From Rohdeia mirabilis (GTDB taxonomy: Bacteria > Planctomycetota > UBA1135 > GCA-002686595): DNA of 64,000 nt. A program made the position numbers and the translations under genes. Positions 51,200 to 61,020 of the stretch are shown one piece after another. Below the pieces are notes generated by a model that searched no databases, had not been told where the DNA came from, and saw only the letters and a list, made by a program, of their open reading frames with translations. The stretch spans positions 2,666,001-2,730,000 of the forward strand of contig CP036290.1 in assembly GCA_007750655.1 (NCBI GenBank), given 5' to 3'. Position 1 is the stretch's first letter. Each line of letters begins with the position of its first letter.

Positions 51200-54100
51200 T
51201 CAGTTGCCCAGAACCAGGTGGACCGCGGACGTGAGTTGGACTCCGACCACGGCCTGGGCGAACGCGCCGAGACCGGTCAGTGCGGGTAGGGCGGGAACGG
51301 CGAGGGCGAACGACGCCGCGCCCGTTCCCGAACTCGAGCCGAAGAGCAGGAGCGCGCCGCTGGTGTCGATGAGCAGGGGCGCGCCGGGCCCGAGGTCACC
51401 GTTCAGCGGCGCGAATCCGATGGCCAGGATCGCGGGCTGGAGCGGCGCGCCCTGGGTGATCAGCTGGAAGCCCTGGCCGAGGGCGAGCGAGCCCACGAGT
51501 TCGAGATCGAGGGGCGCGCCCGAACCGTCGAGGCTGTCGTAGCCAGCGTGTCCGCCGGGCAGCGGAGCGTTCGGCTGGTTCGGCGTCGGGTCGAAGAGGC
51601 GCACACGACCGGTGCCGCCGTCGAGCACCGGCCCCAGCGACGTGTTGCTCGGAGTCGGGCCGAAGGCGAACCCGTCGACGAGCTCGAAGCCCACGCCCAC
51701 GCCGCGGAATAAGCCGATCTCCTCACCGCTCTTCGAGAGGCTGAACGAGGCGTGCCAGGGGCCGTCCGCGACGTCGCCGTCGCACCAGACCAGCACGCGT
51801 TCCTTCGGTTGGACGACGAAGCCCGCGGGCAACGCCCACTTGCCGGGGTTCGTGAGATCGTCGGTCAGGAAGTGGCCGGTGAGATCGATCGGCGCGATGC
51901 CGCTGTTGAAGATCTCGACGAAGTCCTCGAACTGCCCTTGCGCGTCCGTGGCGATCAGATCGTTGTCGGCGCAGACCTCGTTGAGACGCAGGCCGGCGGT
52001 CGACGGCACCAGCGTCTCGATGCGCACGAGTGACGCCGGAGCGTCGACGGGGAAGCGTGTCTCGTCGCCGTCGACGTCGACCGCGCGCACCCAGTACTCG
52101 AGCACCGCTCCGGCGCCCAGGGGGGCGAGGTCCTGCTCGAAGTAGCCGCCTCCGCGCTGATCGAACTCGATGGTCTGGAAGGGCCCGCCGCCGATGCTGT
52201 AGCGCAGCTCGACGCGGTCGATCGCCTCGTCGTCGGCGAAGGCGGTGAAGTGGACGGGATCGGCCGGACCGGGTGCGCTCGGCGCGTGTTCCACCAGGCG
52301 CAGCCACGGCGGGAGGTTGTCGGAGACGACGTTCGGCGCGCCCGGCGTCGGGTCGGCGGTGAGCTTCCAGACCGCACCGGGAACTTCTCCCGCGCTGCGA
52401 GCGAACGACAGTCCGTCACGCTGCGGCCCGAAGTGCAGCACGTCCAACAGTTCGGTGCCACCGGGTGCGAAGAGTGCGACGGCCTCGCCCGCTCCGCTCA
52501 GTCCGAACGACGCGTGCAGGCCGGGTTGAGCCACGTCGCCATCGCACCAGACCACGAGGTAACCGTCCGCGGGCAGGATGGTCCCCGCCGGGAACGTGAA
52601 GCGCTGGGGATCCGCGGGGTCGTCCGTCAGGTGGTAGCCGCCGAGATCGACCGGTTGCGACGTCGCGTTCGCGAGTTCGACCCAGTCCTCGAACTCACCG
52701 GACGGGTCCGTGACCGTCGCGCTGTTCGAGGCCATCACCTCGTTGATCCACGGCGCGTGGGGAACGACGGGAGCCGGAAGGTTCATGAGCTGACCGTCGA
52801 TCGCCGTCCGACGGATGCCGACCTGTTGGAGCAACGTGTTCGTCGCGTCGTCGAACGGCTTCGGATCGTCCCAACCGTACTTGTGGTAGTCGGCCCGGAC
52901 GTCGTCGGCGATTAGCGCGAGCTGCTCGTTCCACAGCGTCTCGAAGGCACCGCCCTGTTCCGGGTTCGCAGCACCGTCGATCAGTGCTTCGACCTTCCGG
53001 CGGTAGAGGAAACTCCAGACCGGGTCGCTCAGCGCGCGCACGGCCAACTGGTGCTCGCCGACCCAGGTCGGGAACGATCCGAAGTCGAAGGGGAGGAAGT
53101 TCTGCTTCCACGACGCATCCGTGTCCCAGGTGTACACGCTCCAACGTCCGGTGTCGGGATTGCGGTACATGTGGTAGTCGCGCAGCACTTTCTCGATGTC
53201 CGCGACCACGCACGTGGCGGCCCAGAAGTCGAGGAAGTCGTCCACGTCGAGCTGCGTCGCGAGCCACGTCCGCAGCTCCGAGTTCGGAACGCTGTCCAGG
53301 TCGTCGATGAACTGGACCAGGTCGTCGTAGGGCTGTTCCTTCTCGGTCTTCTTCTTGTAGGCCTTCTCGTAGGGAACGTTCGTCGCGCGATCGATGGGAA
53401 ACATCGACGCGGAGAAGTTCAGGTAGGCCTGGTAGATCGGTCCGTCGGGCAGGAGACGCTGTTCGAGGAAGTCCTCCTCGATCACCTCCAGTTCCTCGAA
53501 GACCCCTGCGAACTCGCCGTTGAGCTGGACGTGGACCCAGGCCGCTCGCGGCGCCTCGTGGCCGGCCGCCAGATACATCCGCCGCGAGAGTTCCTGGCGC
53601 AGGAACGAGTCGTCGGAGAAGTGCGACTTGAGGTTGAACTCGCGCCGACCTTGGAAGCTGTCACCGGCGCCGAAGCGCAGTTTGAGGCTCTTCTTCGGGT
53701 CGTCGGCCGAGGTGAACCCGCTGTAGCGCAGGGTCGCGGCATAGGTGCTCCCGTCCGTGCGCAGGGTCGCGGGAATCTCGAAGTCCGGATCCGACTGGAA
53801 CAGCGCGTCCAGTTGAGCCAGATCGGCGGGCGCGACGCTGAGCTCGTAGACCGGCAGCTTCGACTGGTCCGACGAGCGGGCGGTGGCGGACACCACGGGA
53901 CCCGCCGGACCTTCGACGAACGCGCCCGGGACGACGACGCCGATCGGGACGACGCGATAGAAGCGTTCGACGCCGATCGGCGCCGAGCGGTCGACGAAGC
54001 GCGCGGGCTGCGACCACTGGAGCGCGATCGGGGTGAAGGGACCCGCGAGTTGGCCGGCCACGTCGATGCGCCAGGCGACGAGTCCGGGGTCGTCGTTCCG

Positions 54101-54718
54101 TTCCCACCGCACCAGGTTGGCGCCGTAGCTCCAGTCCGCCGTCAGGCCCTGGGGCTGCGGCGGGGCGGCGAGGGGAGCGGTGAGCTCGAACACCTCGATC
54201 CCCCCGAGCAGCGTCTCGCCGATCTCGGGCGTCACCTCGAGGTCCAGGCGTCCGTCCGCGACCGTCACGGCGGCGGTGAAGACGCCCGCGTAGTCGTGTC
54301 CGTAGCGCGCCGCCACGTCGAGGCCCAGGATCGCCGGAGCGCCCTCGAGGTCGACCTGGAAGCGCCGCTGGCCGGGTCCGTGCTCGAGGATGTCGCACAG
54401 GTGCAGCCGGACCAGGTAGTCGCCGTTCGGCACGTCGAAGCGGTAGGCCGAGAACCCCGAGCGCGCGCGGCGGACGACCTCCTCGTAGGGGTTGTCGACG
54501 GGCCCGAGGCGCGTCTCCGAGGTCAGCACGTTGGAACCGCCCACGTGGCCCCATCCCCCGGGGCCGTAGGGCTGGTCCGCGAGGAAGGTCCGCCCGCCGG
54601 CCGCGAGGCTCGAGCCGCCGCAATTCACGGCGACGACCGGCGTCTGCGCCAGTGCGGGCTGGGTGAGCACGAGGGCGCCCACGAGGGCGGCGAGCGACGC
54701 TGAGGCGACGTAGGTCAT
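51200..54718 (-). CDS. Large secreted protein: malectin-like, CotH kinase and two lamin-tail domains
   Basis: A 1172-aa exported protein. The signal peptide (1-25) ends LAQT. A malectin-like carbohydrate-binding domain covers about 27-178 (VAVNCGGSSLAAGGRTFLAD, GDYLVRLHLCDI, LGGIEVFEL). A fibronectin-like segment follows, then a CotH kinase-type domain at about 290-650 (SLKLRFG, FNLKSHFSDDSFLRQELS, VHVQLNGEFAGVFEELEV, YTWDTDASWKQNF). Lamin-tail domains lie near 660-760 (WINEVMASNSATVTDPSGEF) and 910-1025 (RLNEVCADNDLIATDAQG), separated by an Ig-like part. The last 100 residues form a beta module resembling that of the FG-GAP protein. It may phosphorylate surface proteins or bind glycans; function is not established. 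Confidence 0.82.
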   Translation of the reverse strand: MTYVASASLAALVGALVLTQPALAQTPVVAVNCGGSSLAAGGRTFLADQPYGPGGWGHVGGSNVLTSETRLGPVDNPYEEVVRRARSGFSAYRFDVPNGDYLVRLHLCDILEHGPGQRRFQVDLEGAPAILGLDVAARYGHDYAGVFTAAVTVADGRLDLEVTPEIGETLLGGIEVFELTAPLAAPPQPQGLTADWSYGANLVRWERNDDPGLVAWRIDVAGQLAGPFTPIALQWSQPARFVDRSAPIGVERFYRVVPIGVVVPGAFVEGPAGPVVSATARSSDQSKLPVYELSVAPADLAQLDALFQSDPDFEIPATLRTDGSTYAATLRYSGFTSADDPKKSLKLRFGAGDSFQGRREFNLKSHFSDDSFLRQELSRRMYLAAGHEAPRAAWVHVQLNGEFAGVFEELEVIEEDFLEQRLLPDGPIYQAYLNFSASMFPIDRATNVPYEKAYKKKTEKEQPYDDLVQFIDDLDSVPNSELRTWLATQLDVDDFLDFWAATCVVADIEKVLRDYHMYRNPDTGRWSVYTWDTDASWKQNFLPFDFGSFPTWVGEHQLAVRALSDPVWSFLYRRKVEALIDGAANPEQGGAFETLWNEQLALIADDVRADYHKYGWDDPKPFDDATNTLLQQVGIRRTAIDGQLMNLPAPVVPHAPWINEVMASNSATVTDPSGEFEDWVELANATSQPVDLGGYHLTDDPADPQRFTFPAGTILPADGYLVVWCDGDVAQPGLHASFGLSGAGEAVALFAPGGTELLDVLHFGPQRDGLSFARSAGEVPGAVWKLTADPTPGAPNVVSDNLPPWLRLVEHAPSAPGPADPVHFTAFADDEAIDRVELRYSIGGGPFQTIEFDQRGGGYFEQDLAPLGAGAVLEYWVRAVDVDGDETRFPVDAPASLVRIETLVPSTAGLRLNEVCADNDLIATDAQGQFEDFVEIFNSGIAPIDLTGHFLTDDLTNPGKWALPAGFVVQPKERVLVWCDGDVADGPWHASFSLSKSGEEIGLFRGVGVGFELVDGFAFGPTPSNTSLGPVLDGGTGRVRLFDPTPNQPNAPLPGGHAGYDSLDGSGAPLDLELVGSLALGQGFQLITQGAPLQPAILAIGFAPLNGDLGPGAPLLIDTSGALLLFGSSSGTGAASFALAVPALPALTGLGAFAQAVVGVQLTSAVHLVLGN

Positions 54719-55095
54719 GGACGATTCGGTGCGAGTGGGGGCGCGGCCCTTGGGACCCCTCTCGCGCGTTCGATGTTCACTCGAACCACGCGGCGCCCAC
54801 CACGGTTCCCCGCGTCACTATGCCCCGGGTCGACCCGACGAGCGGGCTCGATCACGGCGCAACTCGAAGGCACCTGGTGCCCGTCCGGGGGAGGGCCCGG
54901 GGAGCGCCGTGCGCGTAGGAGCGGATCGGGCCCGGGGGGATCGGCCCAAGGCCTTCGCAGAGCGCCCGTTGCGCCGGATCCGCGGTTCCGGGCCGCGGGG
55001 ACCGGGCAGCGCTGCGCCCGCCCGCCCCGCGTTGCTAACCTGATGGGCTGGCCGCGTCCCGACCAACACCGACCTCGCACCACCGACCCCCTTCG
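54719..55095. other. Divergent region between the CotH protein gene and uvrA
   Basis: The 377-nt spacer holds no convincing gene. TAACCT at 55036-55041 is a candidate -10 for uvrA; CATAGT at 54817-54822 (minus) could serve the CotH gene. An 18-codon frame from ATG 55043 ends in a TGA that overlaps the uvrA ATG, but it lies too close to the -10 to be trusted as a leader peptide. Confidence 0.4.
55036..55041 (+). promoter_or_regulatory. Candidate -10 element of the uvrA-XPB operon
   Basis: TAACCT in GCTAACCTGA matches the recurrent GCTANNCTG element. It ends 54 nt before the uvrA ATG at 55096, giving a leader of about 48 nt. I see no LexA-type palindrome around it. Confidence 0.4.
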
Positions 55096-58000
55096 ATGAC
55101 CCCCCAGACCAGGCCCACCCGCCCTCGGCCCGAGTCGGCGGGATCGGACCAGATCGTGCTGCGCGGGGTCCGGGTCCACAACCTGGCCGGCCTCGATCTG
55201 GACCTGCCGAAGGGCGCCCTGATCGCCGTCACGGGAGTCAGCGGTTCGGGCAAGAGCTCGCTCGCGTTCGACACGCTCTTCCGCGAGGGTCAGCGGCGCT
55301 TCCTCGAGACCCTGTCGGCCTACGCGCGCCAGTTCCTCGGGCGCATGGAGAAGCCCGACATCGAGCGGGCCGAGGGACTCTTGCCGGCGATCGCCGTCGA
55401 GCAGAAGACGCTGTCGCGCAGCGCGCGGTCGACGGTCGGCACCTTGACCGAGATCCACGACCACCTGCGCGTGCTGTACGCCCGCGCCGGCGTGCCGCAC
55501 TGCCCCGACCACGACGTTCCGCTCGAGGCCCAGACGCCGGGACAGGTGCTCGACCGCGTCACCGACCGTTTCGCGGACCAGCCGATCCACGTGCTCGCGC
55601 CGCTCGTGCGCGACCGCAAGGGCCAGCACCGCACGCTGCTCGAGGACCTCGCCAAGCGCGGCTTCGCACGGGTGCGCGTCGACGGCGAGATCCGCCGCAT
55701 CGAAGAGGTGCCCGAGCTCGAGCGCTACAAGCGCCACACGGTCGAAGTGGTCGTCGATCGCCTCAAGGCCACCGAGGAGAACGTCGGGCGCCTGCGCGAG
55801 GCCATCGCCGCGGCGATCGAACTGGGCGAAGGGGACCTGGCCGTGCTCGGCGACTCGGGCGAGGCGACGTACTCGACGCGGCACACGTGTCCGTCCTGTG
55901 GCCGCGAGGCGCCGCCGCTCGAACCGCGCCTGTTCTCGTTCAACTCGCCGCACGGAGCCTGCGAGGACTGCGGCGGACTCGGCACCCTGCGCCGTCCGAC
56001 CGAAGCCAGCGTGGTCGGCGATCCGACGTTGACGATCCGCGAAGGCGCGCTGGCCGTGACCCGTTCGAGCGGCGGAGCCCTGCTGTTCCCGCGCGTCGAC
56101 TTCGACTTCCTCGACCAGGTCGCCTACACGCACGACTTCGACCTCGACACACCCTGGCGCGAGCTGCCGACGGAAGCGCGCCGCGTCGTGCTGTTCGGCA
56201 CCGGCGAGGAGCGTTTCGAGGACACGATGAACTGGAACGGGCGCCGCTACCAGGGCAGCGCCAAGTGGAAGCGTCGCTACGACGGCGTGATCGGTGCACT
56301 CGAGAAGGCGGCCGGCGAGGGCAAGCGCAAGAAGATGGTGGATCGCTTCCTGTCGATCTCCACCTGTCCGACCTGCGCGGGCTCGCGACTGGGCGCCGTC
56401 CCGCGCTCGGTCAAGCTCGACACGATCACGCTCCCGGACCTGCTCGGACGCCCGGTCGGCGAACTCGAACAGGCGCTCGACGACCTGCCGCTCGCCGGAC
56501 GCCAGCGCCGCATCGCGGAACCGCTCGTGGCCGAGATCCGCCACCGCCTGCGCTTCCTGTCGCGCGTGGGACTCGGCTACCTCTCGCTCAGTCGCGCGGC
56601 GGACACGCTGTCGGGTGGTGAAGCCCAGCGCATCCGACTGGCGGCGCAGCTGGGCGCCGGCCTGCAGGGCGTGATGTACGTCCTGGACGAGCCGTCCGTC
56701 GGCCTGCACGCGCGCGATCACGGCAAGCTGCTCGGCGCGCTGTGCGACCTGCGCGACCAGGGCAACACGGTGGTCGTCGTCGAGCACGACGAAGCCACCC
56801 TGCGCGCCGCGGACCACGTCGTCGACATCGGTCCCGGTGCGGGTCGCCACGGCGGTCGCCTGTGCGGCGTCGGCACCCCCGACGACATCGCGAAGGTCGA
56901 CTCGCCGACCGGACGTCTCTTGCGCGGCGAACTGGTCATGCCGGCGCCCGACGTGCGGCGCGTCGGCGACGGTCGCGTCGTGCACCTGACCGGCGCCACC
57001 GGTTTCAACCTCAAGGGCGTCGATCTGGAACTGCGCCTGGGCACCTTCACCGCGGTGGGGGGCATCAGCGGTTCGGGCAAGTCGACGCTCGTCAACCGCA
57101 CCCTGTTGCGCGCGCTGACGCGCAAGCTGGGCCGCGAGTGTCCGGATCCCGAGCCCTACGACCGCCTCGTCGGCGCCGAGGCCATCGAGGACCTGGTGGT
57201 CGTCGACGCGAGCCCGATCGGCCGCACGCCCCGTTCGAACCCCGCCACCTACTCGGGCGCGTTCACGCCGATCCGCGACCTCTTCGCGCAACACCCGGAC
57301 GCGCGCATGCAGGGCTGGGGCCCCGGTCGCTTCTCGTTCAACGTCGCGGGCGGTCGCTGCGAGACCTGCCAGGGCGCGGGCGCGCGGTTGATCGAACTGC
57401 AGTTCCTCGCGCCGGTCACGGTCGTGTGCGAGGACTGCGGCGGTCACCGCTTCAACCCCGAGACGCTCGACGTGCGCTTCAAGGGCGCGAGCATCGCCGA
57501 CGTGCTGGCGATGACGATCGACGACGCGGGAGCGTTCTTCGCCGACCAGCCGAAGATCGCGCGTCCGTTGGCCGCCCTGTCCGAGGTCGGCGTCGGCTAC
57601 CTGTCGCTCGGTCAGCCGTCGACGACCCTGTCCGGCGGTGAGGCCCAGCGCGTGAAGCTGGCCAAGTACCTCCAGCGCCAGCCGAACAAGCACACGCTGT
57701 TCACGCTCGACGAGCCGACCACCGGCCTCCACGCGTCCGACGTGGCCAAACTCCTCGAGGCGCTGCAGAAGCTCGTCGACAAGGGGCACACCGTCCTGGT
57801 GATCGAGCACCACCTCGACGTGCTGCGCGCCGCCGACCGCCTGATCGATCTCGGTCCGGAGGGCGGACACGCGGGCGGCGAGCTGATCGCCCAGGGCACG
57901 CCCGAGGACGTCATGGCCGAGCCGCGCAGCGCGACCGGTCGAGCGCTCAACGGCGACACGTTCGCCGAGCTGACCGCGACGACCGGACCGCGACCGACGC

Positions 58001-61000
58001 CGCGCACACGCATCGAGATCCGCGGGGCCTACGCGCACAACCTCAAGCACGTCGACGCCGACATCGACATCGGCTCGTTCACGGTCGTCACGGGCCCGTC
58101 GGGTTCCGGCAAGAGTTCGCTCGCGCTCGACACGCTGTACGCGGCCGGTCGCCAGCGCTTCGTCGAGTCGCTCTCGACCTACGCGCGCCAGTTCCTGGCC
58201 TCGAGCGATCGCCCGCTGGTGGATCGCATCGACGGCCTCGCGCCGACCGTCGCCGTCGAGGCGCGCACGGCCCAGGGCAGCCCGCGTTCGACGATCGCGA
58301 CGACGACCGAGATCCACGACCTCGTGCGCGTCCTGTGGGCGCGCGCCGGCAGCGCCCACTGTCCCGAGCACGGCGAACGTCTCGAACCCGTGTCGCCGAG
58401 CCTCGCGGCGCGCCGCGTGCTGACGGAACTCGAAGGCTCGCGCGGCTACGTGCTCGCGCCGGTCAGCGCGGCCCTGTCGCCGTCGACGACGCCGGCCGCC
58501 TTCGCCGACGAGCACGCGGAGAGCTGGCTCAAGGCCGGCTTCGCGCGCGTGCTCGTGGACGGTGTCGAACAGCGCCTGGACGCCGAACGCAGCGCCTCGG
58601 GCAAGGGGCCCTGGCGCGGCGCCGAACGCATCGACCTGGTCGTCGACCGCCTGACCTTCGACGAGGGCTCCCGCGCGCGTCTCGCCGACGCCTGCGAACA
58701 GGCCGCGCACCTCGCCGGCGGCCGCTACTCGGTCGCGGTCAAGGACGGCGAGCGCCGCGAGTTCTCGACGGTGGGCGCCTGCAGCCAGTGCGGCTTCGCT
58801 CTGACCGAGAAGCTCGAGCCCCGCCACTTCTCGTTCAACACGCCCGTCGGCGCCTGTCCGACGTGCGACGGCCTCGGCGCCAGCTGGCAGTGCGACGCCG
58901 ACGTCCTGATCGACTCGCCGAGCCAGCCCCTGATCGCCAGCAAGAGCGGCGAAGCCACGTCGATCTCCGGCAAGCTCGGACGCTATCTGACGAAGGGCAA
59001 GGGCTACCACGAGCACCTTCTGCGCGCCGTCGCGGCCGAGCACGGAGTCGAGGTCACCAAGCCCTTCGACTCGCTCCCCAAGAAGCACCGCGAGCTCCTC
59101 CTGTTCGGCACGGGCGCCAAAGCCCAGTACCGCGTCGAGATCACCAAGGAGAGCCAGAACTTCGAGCTGGAGGAGAACTTCAGCGCCGAGTGGACGGGTC
59201 TGTGCGGCGCGATCGACCGCTGGCACGAGCGCAGCGAGGACGTGGAGTGGCGCGGCATCCTCGAGAAGGTCATGACGCGCCGCGGCTGCCCGACCTGCAA
59301 GGGCGAGCGCCTCGCTCCGGCGCCGCGCCACGCCCGCGTCGCGCGCACGCGCATGCCCGAGTTCCTCGAGCGCTCGATCGACGCGGCGGCCACGTGGCTC
59401 GAAGGTCTGCGCCTCGCGAAGTCCGCGCGCGAGACCGTCGCCCAAGTGGTCCACGAACTGCGCACGCGCCTCGGCCTGCTGCAACGGGTCGGACTCGGGT
59501 ACCTGACGCTCGATCGCCGCGCCGACACGCTGTCGGGCGGTGAAGCGCGCCGCGTGCGCCTGGCCGCGAGCCTCGGCTCGCAGTTGACGGGCGTGTGCTA
59601 CGTGCTCGACGAACCGACCGTCGGCCTGCACCCGCGCGACATCGACCGCCTCGTCGACGCGCTCGAACACCTGCGCGACCTCGGCAACACGGTCGTCGTC
59701 GTCGAGCACGACGAATCGGTCATGCGCCGCGCCGACCGCTTGATCGACATGGGGCCTGGCGCCGGACGCCACGGCGGCCAGGTCGTCGCGAGCGGCACGC
59801 CGTCCGAGGTCGCCGGGCACGCCACCAGCGCCACGGCCCGTGCTCTGCGCGGCGAGATCGACCTGTTGAAGCTGCGGCGCGACCTGCCCGCCGGCGAGCG
59901 CGTCGGCGTCGAGGGAGCGCGTGGCCGCAACCTCAAGAAGGTCGACCTGATCGTGCCGTTCGGCCAGATCACCGGCGTCTGCGGACCGTCGGGTTCGGGC
60001 AAGAGCACGCTCGTGCTGGAGCGCTTCGTCCCCGCCCTGCGCGGCGAGGACCCCGAAGGTCGCTGGCGCGGAGTGGTGGGCGCGAACAACCGCGCACCGC
60101 GCCGAGTCGTGGTCGTCGACTCGTCCCCGCTCGGACGGACTCCGGCGTCGGTGCCGGCGACCGCCGTGGGCTTCATGGAGCCGCTGCGCGAGCTGTTCGC
60201 GCGGACGCCCGAGGCCCGCATGCGCGGCTTCGGACCGTCGCACTTCTCGTTCAACTCGCCGCGCGGGCGCTGTCCCGCCTGCGACGGTCGCGGCGCGGTC
60301 AAGGTCGAGATGCAGTTCCTGTCGGACCTGTGGCTCACCTGTGAGGAGTGCGTCGGCCGCCGTTACAAGCCCGAGGTCCTGGAGGCGCGCTTCCGCGGCA
60401 AGAACGTCGCCGACGTGCTCGAGATGCCCGCCGAAGAAGCGCTCGAGCTGCTCGAGCACCAACCGGAGCTCGCGCGGACACTCGAGGCCCTCGTGCGGGT
60501 GGGACTCGGGTACATCGCGCTCGGTCAGAGCTCCACGACGCTGTCCGGCGGTGAGGCCCAACGGGTCAAGTTGGCGCGCGAACTGCTCGACGCGGCGAAG
60601 GGCGAGCGCTCGGTCGTCGTCCTCGACGAGCCCAGCACCGGCCTGCACGCGGGCGACGTCGAACACCTCGCTCTGGTCCTGCACGAGTTGGCGGCCAAGG
60701 GCAACGCGGTCGTCCTGATCGAGCACCACACCGAACTGCTGCGTTCGTGCCACGGACTGGTCGAACTCGGACCGGAGGGCGGTGAGGGCGGCGGCCGGAT
60801 CCTGGCCGTCGGGACCCCCGAGGAGTTGGCGCTGGGCGACACGCCGACGGCGCCGTTCCTCGTGGCACCGACGCCGGTGGTGAAGGCGGCGGCACGCAAG
60901 GGCGCGGGCGCGAAGTCGGGCACGGCCCAGAAGAAGGCGGCGAAGAAGACCTCCAAGAGCACGACGAAGAAGCAGTCCACCGGACGCGCGTCGGGCTCCA

Positions 61001-61020
61001 CCGGGGAGGTGCGCCCGTGA
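55096..61020 (+). CDS. uvrA: Tandem-fused UvrA: two complete excinuclease ABC subunit A units in one chain
   Basis: A 1974-aa damage-recognition ATPase, about twice the usual 940 aa. Unit 1 (about 18-960) and unit 2 (about 972-1920) each hold two ABC ATPase modules. Walker A motifs lie at about 47-54, 655-663, 1000-1007 and 1630-1637; LSGGEA signatures start near 505, 845, 1479 and 1816. All CxxC zinc modules are kept: CPSCG with CEDCG, and CETCQ with CEDCG in unit 1; CSQCG with CPTCD, and CPACD with CEECV in unit 2. [20 protein letters not shown] and [20 protein letters not shown] mark the UvrB-binding regions. A Lys/Ala-rich tail ends the chain. A normal UvrA is a homodimer, so this may be a built-in dimer. 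The XPB gene overlaps its stop. Confidence 0.95.
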   Translation: MTPQTRPTRPRPESAGSDQIVLRGVRVHNLAGLDLDLPKGALIAVTGVSGSGKSSLAFDTLFREGQRRFLETLSAYARQFLGRMEKPDIERAEGLLPAIAVEQKTLSRSARSTVGTLTEIHDHLRVLYARAGVPHCPDHDVPLEAQTPGQVLDRVTDRFADQPIHVLAPLVRDRKGQHRTLLEDLAKRGFARVRVDGEIRRIEEVPELERYKRHTVEVVVDRLKATEENVGRLREAIAAAIELGEGDLAVLGDSGEATYSTRHTCPSCGREAPPLEPRLFSFNSPHGACEDCGGLGTLRRPTEASVVGDPTLTIREGALAVTRSSGGALLFPRVDFDFLDQVAYTHDFDLDTPWRELPTEARRVVLFGTGEERFEDTMNWNGRRYQGSAKWKRRYDGVIGALEKAAGEGKRKKMVDRFLSISTCPTCAGSRLGAVPRSVKLDTITLPDLLGRPVGELEQALDDLPLAGRQRRIAEPLVAEIRHRLRFLSRVGLGYLSLSRAADTLSGGEAQRIRLAAQLGAGLQGVMYVLDEPSVGLHARDHGKLLGALCDLRDQGNTVVVVEHDEATLRAADHVVDIGPGAGRHGGRLCGVGTPDDIAKVDSPTGRLLRGELVMPAPDVRRVGDGRVVHLTGATGFNLKGVDLELRLGTFTAVGGISGSGKSTLVNRTLLRALTRKLGRECPDPEPYDRLVGAEAIEDLVVVDASPIGRTPRSNPATYSGAFTPIRDLFAQHPDARMQGWGPGRFSFNVAGGRCETCQGAGARLIELQFLAPVTVVCEDCGGHRFNPETLDVRFKGASIADVLAMTIDDAGAFFADQPKIARPLAALSEVGVGYLSLGQPSTTLSGGEAQRVKLAKYLQRQPNKHTLFTLDEPTTGLHASDVAKLLEALQKLVDKGHTVLVIEHHLDVLRAADRLIDLGPEGGHAGGELIAQGTPEDVMAEPRSATGRALNGDTFAELTATTGPRPTPRTRIEIRGAYAHNLKHVDADIDIGSFTVVTGPSGSGKSSLALDTLYAAGRQRFVESLSTYARQFLASSDRPLVDRIDGLAPTVAVEARTAQGSPRSTIATTTEIHDLVRVLWARAGSAHCPEHGERLEPVSPSLAARRVLTELEGSRGYVLAPVSAALSPSTTPAAFADEHAESWLKAGFARVLVDGVEQRLDAERSASGKGPWRGAERIDLVVDRLTFDEGSRARLADACEQAAHLAGGRYSVAVKDGERREFSTVGACSQCGFALTEKLEPRHFSFNTPVGACPTCDGLGASWQCDADVLIDSPSQPLIASKSGEATSISGKLGRYLTKGKGYHEHLLRAVAAEHGVEVTKPFDSLPKKHRELLLFGTGAKAQYRVEITKESQNFELEENFSAEWTGLCGAIDRWHERSEDVEWRGILEKVMTRRGCPTCKGERLAPAPRHARVARTRMPEFLERSIDAAATWLEGLRLAKSARETVAQVVHELRTRLGLLQRVGLGYLTLDRRADTLSGGEARRVRLAASLGSQLTGVCYVLDEPTVGLHPRDIDRLVDALEHLRDLGNTVVVVEHDESVMRRADRLIDMGPGAGRHGGQVVASGTPSEVAGHATSATARALRGEIDLLKLRRDLPAGERVGVEGARGRNLKKVDLIVPFGQITGVCGPSGSGKSTLVLERFVPALRGEDPEGRWRGVVGANNRAPRRVVVVDSSPLGRTPASVPATAVGFMEPLRELFARTPEARMRGFGPSHFSFNSPRGRCPACDGRGAVKVEMQFLSDLWLTCEECVGRRYKPEVLEARFRGKNVADVLEMPAEEALELLEHQPELARTLEALVRVGLGYIALGQSSTTLSGGEAQRVKLARELLDAAKGERSVVVLDEPSTGLHAGDVEHLALVLHELAAKGNAVVLIEHHTELLRSCHGLVELGPEGGEGGGRILAVGTPEELALGDTPTAPFLVAPTPVVKAAARKGAGAKSGTAQKKAAKKTSKSTTKKQSTGRASGSTGEVRP

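Noticed and set aside
55043..55099. An 18-codon frame ends in a TGA overlapping the uvrA ATG, resembling a leader peptide.
   Set aside because: Its ATG lies one base after the likely -10, upstream of the expected transcription start, and it has no ribosome-binding site or regulatory codon run.
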